From: CAZYTO01 sp964650405
Lineage (GTDB): Bacteria; Acidobacteriota; Thermoanaerobaculia; Gp7-AA8
Length of the DNA stretch: 26,492 nucleotides
NCBI GenBank assembly: GCA_964650405.1
Contig: CAZYTO010000037.1
Span: 1-26,492 of the forward strand
Direction: 5' to 3'
Every line of letters starts with the position of its first letter. The first letter of the stretch is position 1. This document shows positions 1 to 8,517 of the stretch, in pieces. The notes beneath the pieces are model-generated. The model did not search any database. It had not been told where the DNA came from and saw nothing but the letters and a program-made list of their open reading frames with translations. The position numbers and the translations under genes are program-made.

Positions 1-107
1 AGGTCTCGGACCGTGAGTATCATCTTGAGCTGTCGGCGAATAACCCGTAGTTATCTCTCTGAGATGGCGATCGCGAAGAACTCCGATGTTTCCGATCACG
101 GAAGACT

Positions 108-166
108 TGGAGAAGCACGCCACGGAGTGGCGGAAAATGTGGGAGGGTGACGTGGTCGCGGGCGGC
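108..166 (-). pseudogene. Remnant of a tyrosine recombinase (HxxR region)
   Basis: Positions 122-166 repeat positions 345-388 of the adjacent recombinase gene almost base for base: 13 identical bases first, then scattered mismatches and one extra G. The matched part of the intact gene encodes the catalytic HMFRHS segment. The extra base shifts the frame, so the fragment reads as unrelated residues and cannot be functional. Similarity fades out towards 108 and beyond 166. I read it as the end of a second, decayed recombinase copy or a partial duplication. It is short, so the call is moderate. Confidence 0.5.
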
Positions 167-184
167 GCCTATCCCTTGGCGGTT

Positions 185-1081
185 CTACCCCACGATCCCC
201 CTCCGCGGGTGTCGCTCCGTGATCCGCACCTTCAGCGCCGCATCCGCCACGTGCGTGTAGATCTCGGTCGTCGAGATGCTGCGGTGGCCCAGCAACCGTT
301 GGACGTAGCGGATGTCGACGCCTTCTTCGAGGAGGTAGGTGGCGACGGAGTGGCGGAACATGTGGGGGGTGACGCGGTCGCGGACAGCGCTGTGCTCGCC
401 GTGGAGGCGGACGAGGCGGCGGATCATCTGGGGGCTGGCGGCGGCGCCGCGCGAGTTGACGAGGAACGTTTCGGCGGAGGAGGCGGCCCGGTCCCGGGCG
501 GTGCGGTAGTCGAGGAGGATGGACTTGAGCTCGTCGGGGACGAAGACGCGGCGCTGGCGGTTGCCTTTGCCGATGATGGAGATGGTGCCCTCTTCCACGT
601 CGACGGCGGCGTCGAGGAGGCCGGCCAGTTCGCTCACGCGCATGCCGGTGGCGAAGAGGAGCTCGATGGCCACGTAAGCAGTCAGGTCGGCGAAGGTGTC
701 GCGGCGGTCGTGCTGGAGGAGGCGGCGGAGGTCGGACCTGGCGATGACGCGGGGCAGGCGTTTCGGCATGCGGATACGGATGCGCGCGCCGCGGAAGGGG
801 TCATCGATGCCTTCGCCCTCTTCCTCCAGCCAGCGGAAGAGGGAGCGGAGCGTGGCCAGGTGTCGCTTGACGCTCGCTTCCTTCAGCGAGCGGACGTCGA
901 AGAGGTGCCGGACGTAGTCGTGGATGACGGCTTTGTCGCAGGCGGTGACGTTGGCGCGCCGGCCGAGGAACTGGGAGAAACGGGCCACGTCGAGCTCGTA
1001 CGCGCGGATGGTGTGAGGGGAAAGCTTCCGGATCGACTGGCAGTGGCGGATGAATGCGGACGCCGCGTCTCGGAACAGCAC
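185..1081 (-). CDS. Tyrosine recombinase, XerC/XerD-like integrase
   Basis: Site-specific recombinase that cuts and rejoins DNA through a tyrosine. From the chosen start it is 298 aa, the usual XerC/XerD length. An N-terminal SAM-like DNA-binding domain (about residues 5-95, with LSPHTIRAYELD) precedes the catalytic domain. All catalytic residues are visible: Arg148 in TGMRVSEL, Lys172 in GKGNRQR, His240 and Arg243 in HMFRHS, His266 in LGHRSIS, and Tyr275 in EIYTHV. The GTG at 1081 has a GGAGG at 1091-1095 (9-base spacer). A longer in-frame GTG at 1120 has no ribosome binding site. It is complete and probably active. Whether it is the housekeeping dimer-resolution enzyme or the integrase of a decayed element is open; no attachment site was recognised, and a recombinase remnant lies 20 bases past its stop. 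Confidence 0.9.
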   Translation of the reverse strand: MLFRDAASAFIRHCQSIRKLSPHTIRAYELDVARFSQFLGRRANVTACDKAVIHDYVRHLFDVRSLKEASVKRHLATLRSLFRWLEEEGEGIDDPFRGARIRIRMPKRLPRVIARSDLRRLLQHDRRDTFADLTAYVAIELLFATGMRVSELAGLLDAAVDVEEGTISIIGKGNRQRRVFVPDELKSILLDYRTARDRAASSAETFLVNSRGAAASPQMIRRLVRLHGEHSAVRDRVTPHMFRHSVATYLLEEGVDIRYVQRLLGHRSISTTEIYTHVADAALKVRITERHPRRGIVG

Positions 1082-1214
1082 GTCGATCAACCTCCATCCA
1101 AAATTGGTGGGAGCGGACACGGTAGCCGAGACCGACCGCGGAGGCGACCGGAATTCCGGAGGGGTGGCTGGGCGGGCGAGTGGATGGCGGGCGAGCGGCG
1201 AGCGGGGCGCGCGT

Positions 1215-1263
1215 TCCCGGGTACGGGATACCAGGTGCCGGGTACCAAGTGCCGGGTTTGGAA
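1215..1263. repeat. Heptanucleotide tandem array, TGCCGGG/TACCAGG type
   Basis: Seven consecutive 7-base units without interruption: TCCCGGG, TACGGGA, TACCAGG, TGCCGGG, TACCAAG, TGCCGGG, TTTGGAA. It sits in the gap between the recombinase and the small secreted protein, about 50 bases before the ATG of the latter. The rest of the gap (1082-1214) is GC-rich with no gene that I can support. Confidence 0.7.
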
Positions 1264-1311
1264 ATGCGATCGGGTCTGACTGTCTACCGTCTTGAACATG
1301 TCCTGACGGAG

Positions 1312-1689
1312 ATGAAGAGACTCGCTGCGCCTGCCGTCGTATTGCTCTGCATGCTGCCGCTCATCGCCAGGCCGGTGTGGAAGCCGGTTATGGACGTGAA
1401 GTCCGTCGATGTGACGAATGACGGTCTGCTCGTCACGGTCCAGGCGACCGGTGAGACAAATTCGGCCGGCTGGACGGGTGTGCAGCTCGTCCTTGCCGGT
1501 ACGAAGGGCGATTCGGTGCTCTACACGTTCGCCGGTTACCCGCCGGACGGCCCGGCCGCACAAGCCGTCACGTCCGTGGCAGCAACGCAGACGTTCCGCG
1601 TGTCACTCGCGAGGGGCAGAAAGCAGGTGACGGTGAAGGCCGCGACCAACTCCATGTCCGCCCTGATCCCGGCGCCGCTGAAGAAGTAG
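1312..1689 (+). CDS. Small secreted protein of unknown function
   Basis: A 125-aa product with a clear signal peptide: MKRLAAP followed by a hydrophobic stretch ending near LPLIARP. The mature part of about 100 residues has alternating polar and hydrophobic segments (VKSVDVTNDGLLVTVQATG, QTFRVSLARGRKQVTVKA), suggesting a small beta-sandwich exported to the periplasm or beyond. I do not recognise the family. The frame is open further upstream, but those residues are encoded by the heptamer array and look non-coding, so ATG 1312, where the signal peptide begins, is preferred. A GGAG lies immediately before it. The gene converges on the TPR gene, with 31 bases between the stops. Confidence 0.6.
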   Translation: MKRLAAPAVVLLCMLPLIARPVWKPVMDVKSVDVTNDGLLVTVQATGETNSAGWTGVQLVLAGTKGDSVLYTFAGYPPDGPAAQAVTSVAATQTFRVSLARGRKQVTVKAATNSMSALIPAPLKK

Positions 1690-1720
1690 CCGGCAGACCA
1701 GTCATCCAGCAACCGGGTCC

Positions 1721-4594
1721 TCACGGTTTCCCGAACAGATCCTCATTGATCGTCACTGGCGCCAGTTCCACGCTCATCCGCAGGGCGATGTTCTGCGGCG
1801 GGTCGGGCAGGCGCGGAAGGCCGAGGGAGGCGACGGTGATGGGGGCGAGCTCGCGCTTCGGACGCTCCCGCTCCAGGCGGACGGGGCTGAGCCGCATGAG
1901 GCCGCGGGCGTTTTCATAGAGCGCGGTCCGCTCCTCGGCGGGCATGGCGCCGAACGCGTAGACCGGCAGCGCGCCGGTGGTCGTGTGGACAATGCGCAGT
2001 TCCTTCGTGTGCTGGGCCAGCAGCGGATTCATCTCGTTGACCAGCGCCGCGTCGGACTTGCCGTAGAGCGCATTTGCGGCGGCAGTCAGGTCGTCGGGCA
2101 CGCGGGTCGTCACGGCCACGCCGCCGTCGCCGAGGCCCTCGGCCGCACTGATCGTCTTGCCTTTGAGGTCGGCGATGGAGGTGGCGCTGCTCTTCGCCGG
2201 GACGACCACGACGCGCTTGTAGGTGGTCGAGCCGTCCCGGCTCAGGGCAATCTTCGGCGTGTATTCGACGGCACGGGCGAAGTCGGGATTGGCGATGACC
2301 ACGCCGACCTTGTCGCGATTGCTGAGGATGAAATTGCGGGCGTCGTCCGCCCGGCGGAAGAGCTCGAGCTGCAGCGGTAATTTGGCTGCGGCGCCCCATT
2401 CCTTAACCAGCGACGATGTCTCCTCTGCCAGCCGGTTTTCCGTTTCGGCGGGAAGGTCGGGGAGGAAGGCGACGACGGTGAAGTGCGGCGACGGCGAGGT
2501 TGGATCGACAGGGGCCTCGACCGGCTCCGTGGCGTCGAGATCGTGTTTGGCCAGCGTTGCCAGTGATTCCGGCAGGCCGAGGGAGACGGCGCGGGCGATC
2601 GACTCGCGGCCGTTGTCGTCAATCTCGGCGCGGCCGCGGAGGTAGAGCACAGTGGCGCGGAGGCGGTCGTCGTTGACCTTCTCGAGCAGCGAGCGCGCCG
2701 AGCGCGTCGCACCGCCGCCCAGCTCCACGGCCGCCTGGGCCACGAGCGCCGTTGCCAGCGCGCTCTTCGTCCGGGCGCAGAGATCGTCGTTGTGTCCCAT
2801 GGTCACGAGCAGCGCTTTGCCGCTCCGGTCGTTCACCGCGCCGGCGTTGCAGTCGACGCTGGAGAGGAGGGAGATGGCCTCGTCGTAGCGCCGTTCCGCC
2901 AATGCGATCTCGCCGGAGGCGAGGTTGACCTCCTGCCAGTTCGCGCCGGCCTGGCGGGCGGCGGCGAGATGCAGGCGGGCCTCATTGCCGCGGCCGAGCT
3001 GCCAGAGCAGGAGCCCGGCATCGCCGCGGGCGAGCGGCGTTCCGATCTGTTGCAGTGCCTTCGCGGCCGGCTCGCGTTTGCCGCTCAAGGCGTCGGCGAT
3101 CGCCGCGGCGAACGGCCCGTGGGCCACGGAGACGTCGCCGAGCCGCAGCAGGACGTTCTCGTACTCCGGCCGCAACGCCGCGGCACGTTGCGGGTCGCGG
3201 CTGGTCAGCTCTTCGAGTGCGCTCCGTTCGGCGGCGAGGTCGTTGGTGTCGCGCGCCAGCAGTGCGCGCTCGAAGGTGATGAGGTTGTTCTTCGGCTCGA
3301 GCAACTGGGCGCGCTCGAGCATCGTCTTCGCCTCGGGATACGCCTGGGCCTGGCGCTGCATGCGGCCGAGGAGCAGCAGCGCCTCCACGTCGTCGCCCTT
3401 CTCATGCAGGGCGTCCTGCAGCGCCTGACGTGCCTCGGGGCGTTTGTTGCGCGCCAGCTCGGTACGCGCCAGCGTCTTCAGCGCCGGCAGCTTCGACTCG
3501 GTGTCGTAGCGCGGAAGTCCGTCGCGCAGCAGTTGTGCGGCCTTGTCGTACTCGCCGCGCCGGAATGCCAGCGTGCCGAGGTGCAGATACGCGAGGGGCA
3601 GAGTCGGGTCGGCCGCCATCGCGGCGCGGTACTCCTCCTCGGCCTTCTGCGGCTGATTGGTGGTGAAGTAGAGGAAGCCGAGGTTGTAATGCGTGGCCGT
3701 GTTCTTCGGGTCGAGCCGCTGCGACTTGCCGTAGGCGTCGAGGGCCGGCTGCCACTGCCCCTGCTTCAGGTAAATCGCGCCGAGGTTCGCGTAGGCCTGG
3801 GCGTGGAGAGGATCGGGCTTATCGGTCTTCGGGAACGACTTCTCGACGGGCGCCAGGGCGACTTTGTAGGCCTTGAGCGCCTCGTCGTAGCGGCCCGTCT
3901 CGAACAACACCGCGCCGAGGTTGTACCAGGCCCGCATGAAGGAATCGTCGAGGGCCACGGCCCGGCCGTAGGCATTGATGGCCTCGTCCTTCCGGCTGAG
4001 CTGGTAGAGCTGGTTGCCGAGGCTGAACTGCACCTTAGCGTCGTTCGGCGCGAGCAGCGCGGCCTGCTGTGCCGCGGCCAGCGCCTCTTCGTTGCGGCCG
4101 AGCGCGCGGAGGATCGTGCCGCGGAGCGAGTAGAGGCCGGCGTCCTTCTGGTTCTTCTCCAGGGCCCGGTCGACGAACGTCAGCGCTTCGCTCGACTTTC
4201 CGAGCTGTTGCGCGGCGGCTGCGGCATTCGAGAGAAGCGTCCGGTCGGCCGGCGCGTGCTCCACACCCTTGACGAAGGTGGCGTAGGCGCGATCGACCTT
4301 CTGCTGATTGAAGTACAGCGCACCGAGGTTGATATAGGCCGAAGCCAGCCCCGGTGCGACCTCGATCACGCGCGAATACTTCGCGATCGCTTCCTCCACG
4401 CGGTTCGCATCGCGCGCCGCGGCCGCTTCTTCCATGAGGCTGCGCGCCACCTCGGGCACCTCTTCCTGGGCGAAGACTCCCAGGGCGAGGAGCGACGCGA
4501 GCAGGGCCAGGGCCAGGCGCGGCATGAGAAAGCGTGGCATGAGGCGCGGGAAGCGAGGCATGAGAGGGCGAGTGCCGGACGTGATTGTACTCAC
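1721..4594 (-). CDS. Exported TPR protein with C-terminal PhnD-like substrate-binding domain
   Basis: About 957 aa. A signal peptide (hydrophobic LALALLASLLALGVFAQ, to about residue 43) is followed by a long tetratricopeptide solenoid up to about residue 650; typical repeats read AYINLGALYFNQQK, AWYNLGAVLFETGRYDEAL and THYNLGFLYFTTNQPQKAEE. From about residue 704 the sequence changes to a periplasmic binding-protein fold of the PhnD/phosphonate-binding kind: VGVVIANPDFARAVEY, YKRVVVVPAKSSATSIADL, LKGKTISAAEGLGDGG, SDAALVNEMNPLLA. The fusion suggests a periplasmic scaffold carrying a ligand-sensing or capture domain; the ligand is unknown. It lies 31 bases behind the TonB-dependent receptor and is probably co-transcribed with it. 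GTG 4594 has AGGAG 8 bases upstream; GTG 4603 is also in frame. Several in-frame MPRF/MPRL repeats precede the hydrophobic core. Confidence 0.8.
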   Translation of the reverse strand: MSTITSGTRPLMPRFPRLMPRFLMPRLALALLASLLALGVFAQEEVPEVARSLMEEAAAARDANRVEEAIAKYSRVIEVAPGLASAYINLGALYFNQQKVDRAYATFVKGVEHAPADRTLLSNAAAAAQQLGKSSEALTFVDRALEKNQKDAGLYSLRGTILRALGRNEEALAAAQQAALLAPNDAKVQFSLGNQLYQLSRKDEAINAYGRAVALDDSFMRAWYNLGAVLFETGRYDEALKAYKVALAPVEKSFPKTDKPDPLHAQAYANLGAIYLKQGQWQPALDAYGKSQRLDPKNTATHYNLGFLYFTTNQPQKAEEEYRAAMAADPTLPLAYLHLGTLAFRRGEYDKAAQLLRDGLPRYDTESKLPALKTLARTELARNKRPEARQALQDALHEKGDDVEALLLLGRMQRQAQAYPEAKTMLERAQLLEPKNNLITFERALLARDTNDLAAERSALEELTSRDPQRAAALRPEYENVLLRLGDVSVAHGPFAAAIADALSGKREPAAKALQQIGTPLARGDAGLLLWQLGRGNEARLHLAAARQAGANWQEVNLASGEIALAERRYDEAISLLSSVDCNAGAVNDRSGKALLVTMGHNDDLCARTKSALATALVAQAAVELGGGATRSARSLLEKVNDDRLRATVLYLRGRAEIDDNGRESIARAVSLGLPESLATLAKHDLDATEPVEAPVDPTSPSPHFTVVAFLPDLPAETENRLAEETSSLVKEWGAAAKLPLQLELFRRADDARNFILSNRDKVGVVIANPDFARAVEYTPKIALSRDGSTTYKRVVVVPAKSSATSIADLKGKTISAAEGLGDGGVAVTTRVPDDLTAAANALYGKSDAALVNEMNPLLAQHTKELRIVHTTTGALPVYAFGAMPAEERTALYENARGLMRLSPVRLERERPKRELAPITVASLGLPRLPDPPQNIALRMSVELAPVTINEDLFGKP

Positions 4595-4625
4595 GCCCGG
4601 CACTCCTGCCGCATGTGTCGTCGTC

Positions 4626-6730
4626 TCAGAAGTGCACTTCGAGCTGTCCGAAGACCTCCCGGCCGCTGATGCGGTCGACGGCGCCGATCATGGTCTCCTC
4701 CACCTGCTTGTTGAGCAGGTTGTTGCCGAAGATGCTGAGGCGCAGGGGGCGGTCCTTGCCGAACGAGACCGGGACGTCGTAGCTGAGCCGTGCGTTGAGC
4801 AATGCATAGCTCTTGAACGTCGGCTCGGTGAAGTTCGTGAAGCCGGTGCGGATGCCTTGCCAGTTGCTCGGCGCGTGGTAGGACCCCTTCCAGGCCATCT
4901 CCACCGCGGCGCGGACGCCGCGGTACGGGCCGCCGTACGCGCCGAAGTTCACCTTGTCCTTCGGCGAGTAGACGAACTGGAACGGCACGCCCGACGAGTC
5001 GGTGCCATTGCCGATAGCCGACTCGCTCTGGTGGTTCCAGTTCACGAAGCCGGTGATGCTGTTGGTGAAGTTCGAGCGCAGCTCCAGGTCGCCGCCGGTG
5101 ATACGGGCGTTGTTGGGCATGTTTTCCCACCCCAGCGTCGAGGGGATCGGAGGGACGTTGAAGTGCTGGGTCACGACGATGAAGTGCTTCACCTTGGAGC
5201 GATAGAGCTCCGCCTTGAGCGACACGCTCGGCGAGATCTGGTAATCGCCGCCGACGTCGAGCGTGGAGATCTCCTCCGGTTTGAGCGTCTCGTTCGGCCG
5301 GAAGACGGAGAGTGGGAACGGCGGGATGGGAAGCGACGGCGAAGAGACGGTGAGGAACCAGCTGGCCTGGTAGAGCTCGGAGAAGTTCGGGAAGCGGAAG
5401 GCGGTGCTGTAGCTCGTGCGGAGGGCGAGGCGGTCGGTCGGCGTGTAGACCAGGGCCGCGCGCGGTGACGTCTTCGATGCGAAGAGCGTCGACTTCCGGT
5501 CGTAACGGGCGCCGATGATGGCCCGCAGGGTGTCTTTCTTCAGGTCGAACTGGTCCTGGGCGTAGACGGCGAGCTTGTTGTAGCCGCTGACCGCCGCCGC
5601 GGCGTCGTTGGCCAGTTCCTGCTTGTGCTCCGCGCGGTCCAGGCGCCGCTCTTCCACGCCCAGCAGGATGTCGTGCCCGGGGATCATGTGCAGGCCGACG
5701 CGGAAGTCGCCCACGGCCTGGTACCCGTGGTTGGCGGGCTTGCCGAACATCGGGCTCTCCTGCGCGGCGTGGCAGCCGGCGCAGTGCATGCCGTTGCGGT
5801 GCGCATACGAGAGCTCGGCCGCGTAAGTCACGGCCGCTCCGGCCGGGGCGTGGTTGTACTTGAGGGAGAGGATGTCCAGCGTCTGCTGGATGCGGTGCGC
5901 AGAAGCGAACTCCGTGGTCGGAGGGAACCCGACGGCCGTTCCCAGCTCTTCACGGAAGCCGTCCATCCGGTCGTCGTGCCGGTAGATCGAGCCTTGCCAG
6001 TCGCCGAAGGTGCCTTTGAGGAAGACCTCGTTGGCCTTGTACTTCGAGTGATCGTCCGTCCAGAACTCCTGCGGGAACTCTGACTGGATGACCCGCACCG
6101 AACCGAGGATCGAGCCCTTGGTCAGCTTCTGCCCGTATTGCGCGGTAACCGAGCCGGTGGACCGCGAGCCGCCGTAGAACTGGGCCAGGCCGCCGGCCAG
6201 GTCGTCGCCGGACAGCGTGACGATGTTGATCACGCCCAGAACGCATTCTCACCGTAGAGCGACGATCCGGGCCCGCGCACGATCTCGATGCGCTTGACGT
6301 TCTGCACCGGGAAGTAGTCGAAGCTGGGGCTTAGCGGGAAGCCGCCCGTGTCGCCCGAGTTCATCGGCGAGCCGTCGATCAGCAGCAGGATGCGGTTGGA
6401 GAACGGATTCTCTCCGAAGCCCTGGATGTCGACGGTCGTCACCATCGGGTTCCAGCGGACGTTGACGCCCGCCACGAGCCGCAGGAGATCCGAGACCGTG
6501 CGCAGGCCCGACTCGCTGATCTGTTTGGCCGTGATGACGGTGACGGAGCTCGGGGCCTTCGAGATGGGGATCTCGGTCTTCGTGGCCGCCTCGACCCGCG
6601 GCTGCTCCTCGCCGAAGAGCGTCACTTCGCCGATGGTCTTCGGTGGTGCCGGGGCCGGAGCGGGCTGTTGTGCGGTGAGGGGGAGCGCGATCAGGAGCGG
6701 GAACAGGACACTGACTGCGTGCACACGCAT
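4626..6730 (-). CDS. TonB-dependent outer-membrane receptor, interrupted by a one-base frameshift
   Basis: Active-uptake receptor of the outer membrane. The 5' part (6730 to 6230) encodes a signal peptide (MRVHAVSVLFPLLIALPLTAQ) and the plug domain with PSSVTVITAKQISESG, NRILLLIDGSP and IEIVRGPGSSLYGENAF. It then hits a stop. The 3' part, from 6233 down to 4626, continues at once in another frame with VINIVTLSGDDLAGGL and the beta-barrel, ending in the usual aromatic (FGQLEVHF). Adding one G to the GGG run at 6235-6237 restores the expected family sequence ENAFWGVINIV, giving about 700 aa. The barrel carries HCAGCH, a CXXCH haem-c motif at 5769-5783. ATG 6730 has GAGG 9 bases upstream. The TPR-PhnD gene follows after 31 bases. 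The ligand is unknown; no STN or carboxypeptidase-like N-terminal domain is present. Confidence 0.88.
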
Positions 6731-6791
6731 TTCTTCATACCTCAACGACAGTTGTGACCGGAGATCCGATTGCGTTTCAGTTTACCTGAGT

Positions 6792-6840
6792 TCGCTGGTC
6801 GCTGATCGCTGGTCGCCGTTGGCTGTTCGCGGTTCACCGG
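6792..6840. repeat. Heptanucleotide tandem array, TCGCTGG type
   Basis: Seven 7-base units in the divergent gap between the TonB receptor and the M20 peptidase: TCGCTGG, TCGCTGA, TCGCTGG, TCGCCGT, TGGCTGT, TCGCGGT, TCACCGG. It is the reverse-complement orientation of the array at 6977-7025; about 24 of 27 bases could pair between the two, with the M20 promoter and start codon in the loop. Confidence 0.75.
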
Positions 6841-6916
6841 GCCGGGGTTCGTGTGAATCCCAAGGAATGGGCTGGCCCTCGACGACCGATGGGATGGAGG
6901 TCGATATCATCTACTC

Positions 6917-8497
6917 ATGTTCAGGCTCGGCCTCGTGCTTCTGTTCGCAACCGCAACCATCGCCAACGGCCAGTCAGCCACCAGCGACCAGCGATCAGCG
7001 GCCAGCGACCCGCGACCCGCGATCCACCTGACCTCGTCCGAAGCCTTCGACGCCTCGAAGATCCCGCCCTACCGCGGCGAGCATCCGAAGGTCTACGCCT
7101 ACATCGATGCGCACCAGCCGGAGCACGTGGCTGCGCTGCAACGCTGGGTGCGGCAGCCGTCCATCAGCGCCCAGAACGCCGGCATCACGGAGATGGCGGC
7201 GATGGTTCGCGACGACCTGAAGGCATTGGGCTTCAAGGAGACGGAGATCGTCCCCACGGCGGGGCATCCCGGCGTCTTCGGCTGGTACGACGCGGGCGCG
7301 AAGAAGACGCTCGTCGTCTATCTGATGTACGACGTGCAGCCGGTGGAGCCGGAGGCGTGGCAGGTGAAGCCGTTCGACGGGGCGGTCATCGACGGGCCGC
7401 TGGGCAGGACGCTCATGGCCCGCGGCGCCCAGAACCAGAAGGGGCCGGAGCGGGCTTTCTTCAACACGCTCGAATCGATCATCGCCACCGACGGGAAGCT
7501 GCCGGTCAACCTGCTCGTCATCGCGGAAGGGGAGGAAGAGCTCGGCTCGCCGCACATGCCCGACCTGGTCGGGAAGTACGAGTCGCGGATCAAGGCATCG
7601 AACCCGGCCGGCGTGTTCTTCCCCATGCTCACGCAGGATCCGTCCGGCGCCGTGAACCTCTTCCTCGGCGTGAAGGGGCTGCTCTACTTCGAGCTGGAGG
7701 CGAAGGGAGACGGCCGCGGCGGTCCGGTCCGCTCGGAAGTACACGGGTCATACAAGGTGCTCATCGACTCGCCCGTCCTCCGGCTCACCCAGGCCATCGC
7801 CTCGATGACCGGCCCCGACGGCAACACGATCGTCATCGATCATTACTACGACTCCATCCGGCAGCCGAACGAGGAGGAGCAGCGGCTCTACAACGCCATG
7901 CTTCCGGCCTGGACGGCCGGCGAGGCCACGCTGCAGCAGGGTCTCGGCGTGAAGAAGTGGATCGACAACTGGAAGGGCGTCGATTCGCTCCTCCACCAGT
8001 TGCAGGACACGACGCTCAACGTGGACGGCATCTGGGGCGGCTACAGCGGACCGGGACCAAAGACGATCCTGCCGCACAAGGCCACGGCCAAGATGGACTC
8101 GCGGCTCGTGCCGAACCAGACGCCGGAAGAGGCCCTGCGCCTCATCCGCGCGCACCTCGACAAACACGGCTTCGACGACCTGGAGGTTCGCCTCCTCGGC
8201 GGCTATCCGCCCGCGCAGTCGTCGGTGAATGCGCCCATGATCCACACGGGGATCGGCGTGTACAACAAGTACCGCCTGGCCCCCTCCGTGGCGCCTCGCC
8301 TGGCCGGCAGCGCGCCGTACTATCTCTTCACGCAGCGCCTCGGCCTGCCCATGCTGGCCGGCGGCATCGGCCATGGTTCCGGTGCCCACGGACCGAACGA
8401 ATACCTGGTTCTGGAGCCGAAAGCGGGGAGCAAGCTGGCCGGGCTGGCACAGATCGAGAAGTTCTACGCGGACCTCGTTTACGCGTTCGCGCAGTGA
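6917..8497 (+). CDS. Exported M20-family peptidase-like protein with altered metal ligands
   Basis: 526 aa, M20/M25/M40 zinc-hydrolase fold. A signal peptide (MFRLGLVLLFATATIANG) is followed by about 16 residues encoded by a heptamer array, then the enzyme from about residue 45. Family landmarks are present: YDVQPVEPEAW (138-148), EGEEELGS (204-211), GIWGGYSGPGPKTILPHKA, RLVPNQTPEEAL and the late HGSGAHGPNEY. However, the usual zinc-binding His of GHYDVQ is Met137, and the bridging Asp of RGxxDxKG is Asn173 (RGAQNQKG). Either a subfamily binds metal differently or activity is changed. No Shine-Dalgarno is at a normal distance; TATCAT lies 6 bases before the ATG, as in leaderless genes. The DUF4142 gene follows after 20 bases. 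Confidence 0.85.
   Translation: MFRLGLVLLFATATIANGQSATSDQRSAASDPRPAIHLTSSEAFDASKIPPYRGEHPKVYAYIDAHQPEHVAALQRWVRQPSISAQNAGITEMAAMVRDDLKALGFKETEIVPTAGHPGVFGWYDAGAKKTLVVYLMYDVQPVEPEAWQVKPFDGAVIDGPLGRTLMARGAQNQKGPERAFFNTLESIIATDGKLPVNLLVIAEGEEELGSPHMPDLVGKYESRIKASNPAGVFFPMLTQDPSGAVNLFLGVKGLLYFELEAKGDGRGGPVRSEVHGSYKVLIDSPVLRLTQAIASMTGPDGNTIVIDHYYDSIRQPNEEEQRLYNAMLPAWTAGEATLQQGLGVKKWIDNWKGVDSLLHQLQDTTLNVDGIWGGYSGPGPKTILPHKATAKMDSRLVPNQTPEEALRLIRAHLDKHGFDDLEVRLLGGYPPAQSSVNAPMIHTGIGVYNKYRLAPSVAPRLAGSAPYYLFTQRLGLPMLAGGIGHGSGAHGPNEYLVLEPKAGSKLAGLAQIEKFYADLVYAFAQ
6977..7025. repeat. Heptanucleotide tandem array inside the M20 reading frame
   Basis: Seven units: GCCACCA, GCGACCA, GCGATCA, GCGGCCA, GCGACCC, GCGACCC, GCGATCC. 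The array lies within the coding sequence, directly after the signal peptide, and is translated as a low-complexity Ser/Asp/Arg/Pro linker (SDQRSAASDPRPA). Because the unit is 7 bases, gain or loss of one unit would shift the frame. Confidence 0.8.
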
Positions 8498-8517
8498 TGT
8501 TCGTACAGGAGAGTGAG

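Noticed and set aside
86..1279. Plus-strand open frame of about 397 codons opposite the recombinase
   Set aside because: Acidic, low-complexity translation with no domain; the opposite strand has all recombinase catalytic residues.
2792..4669. Long plus-strand open frame of about 625 codons opposite the TPR gene
   Set aside because: It is the complement of TPR codons and has no recognisable domain; the minus strand has regular TPR helices and a signal peptide.
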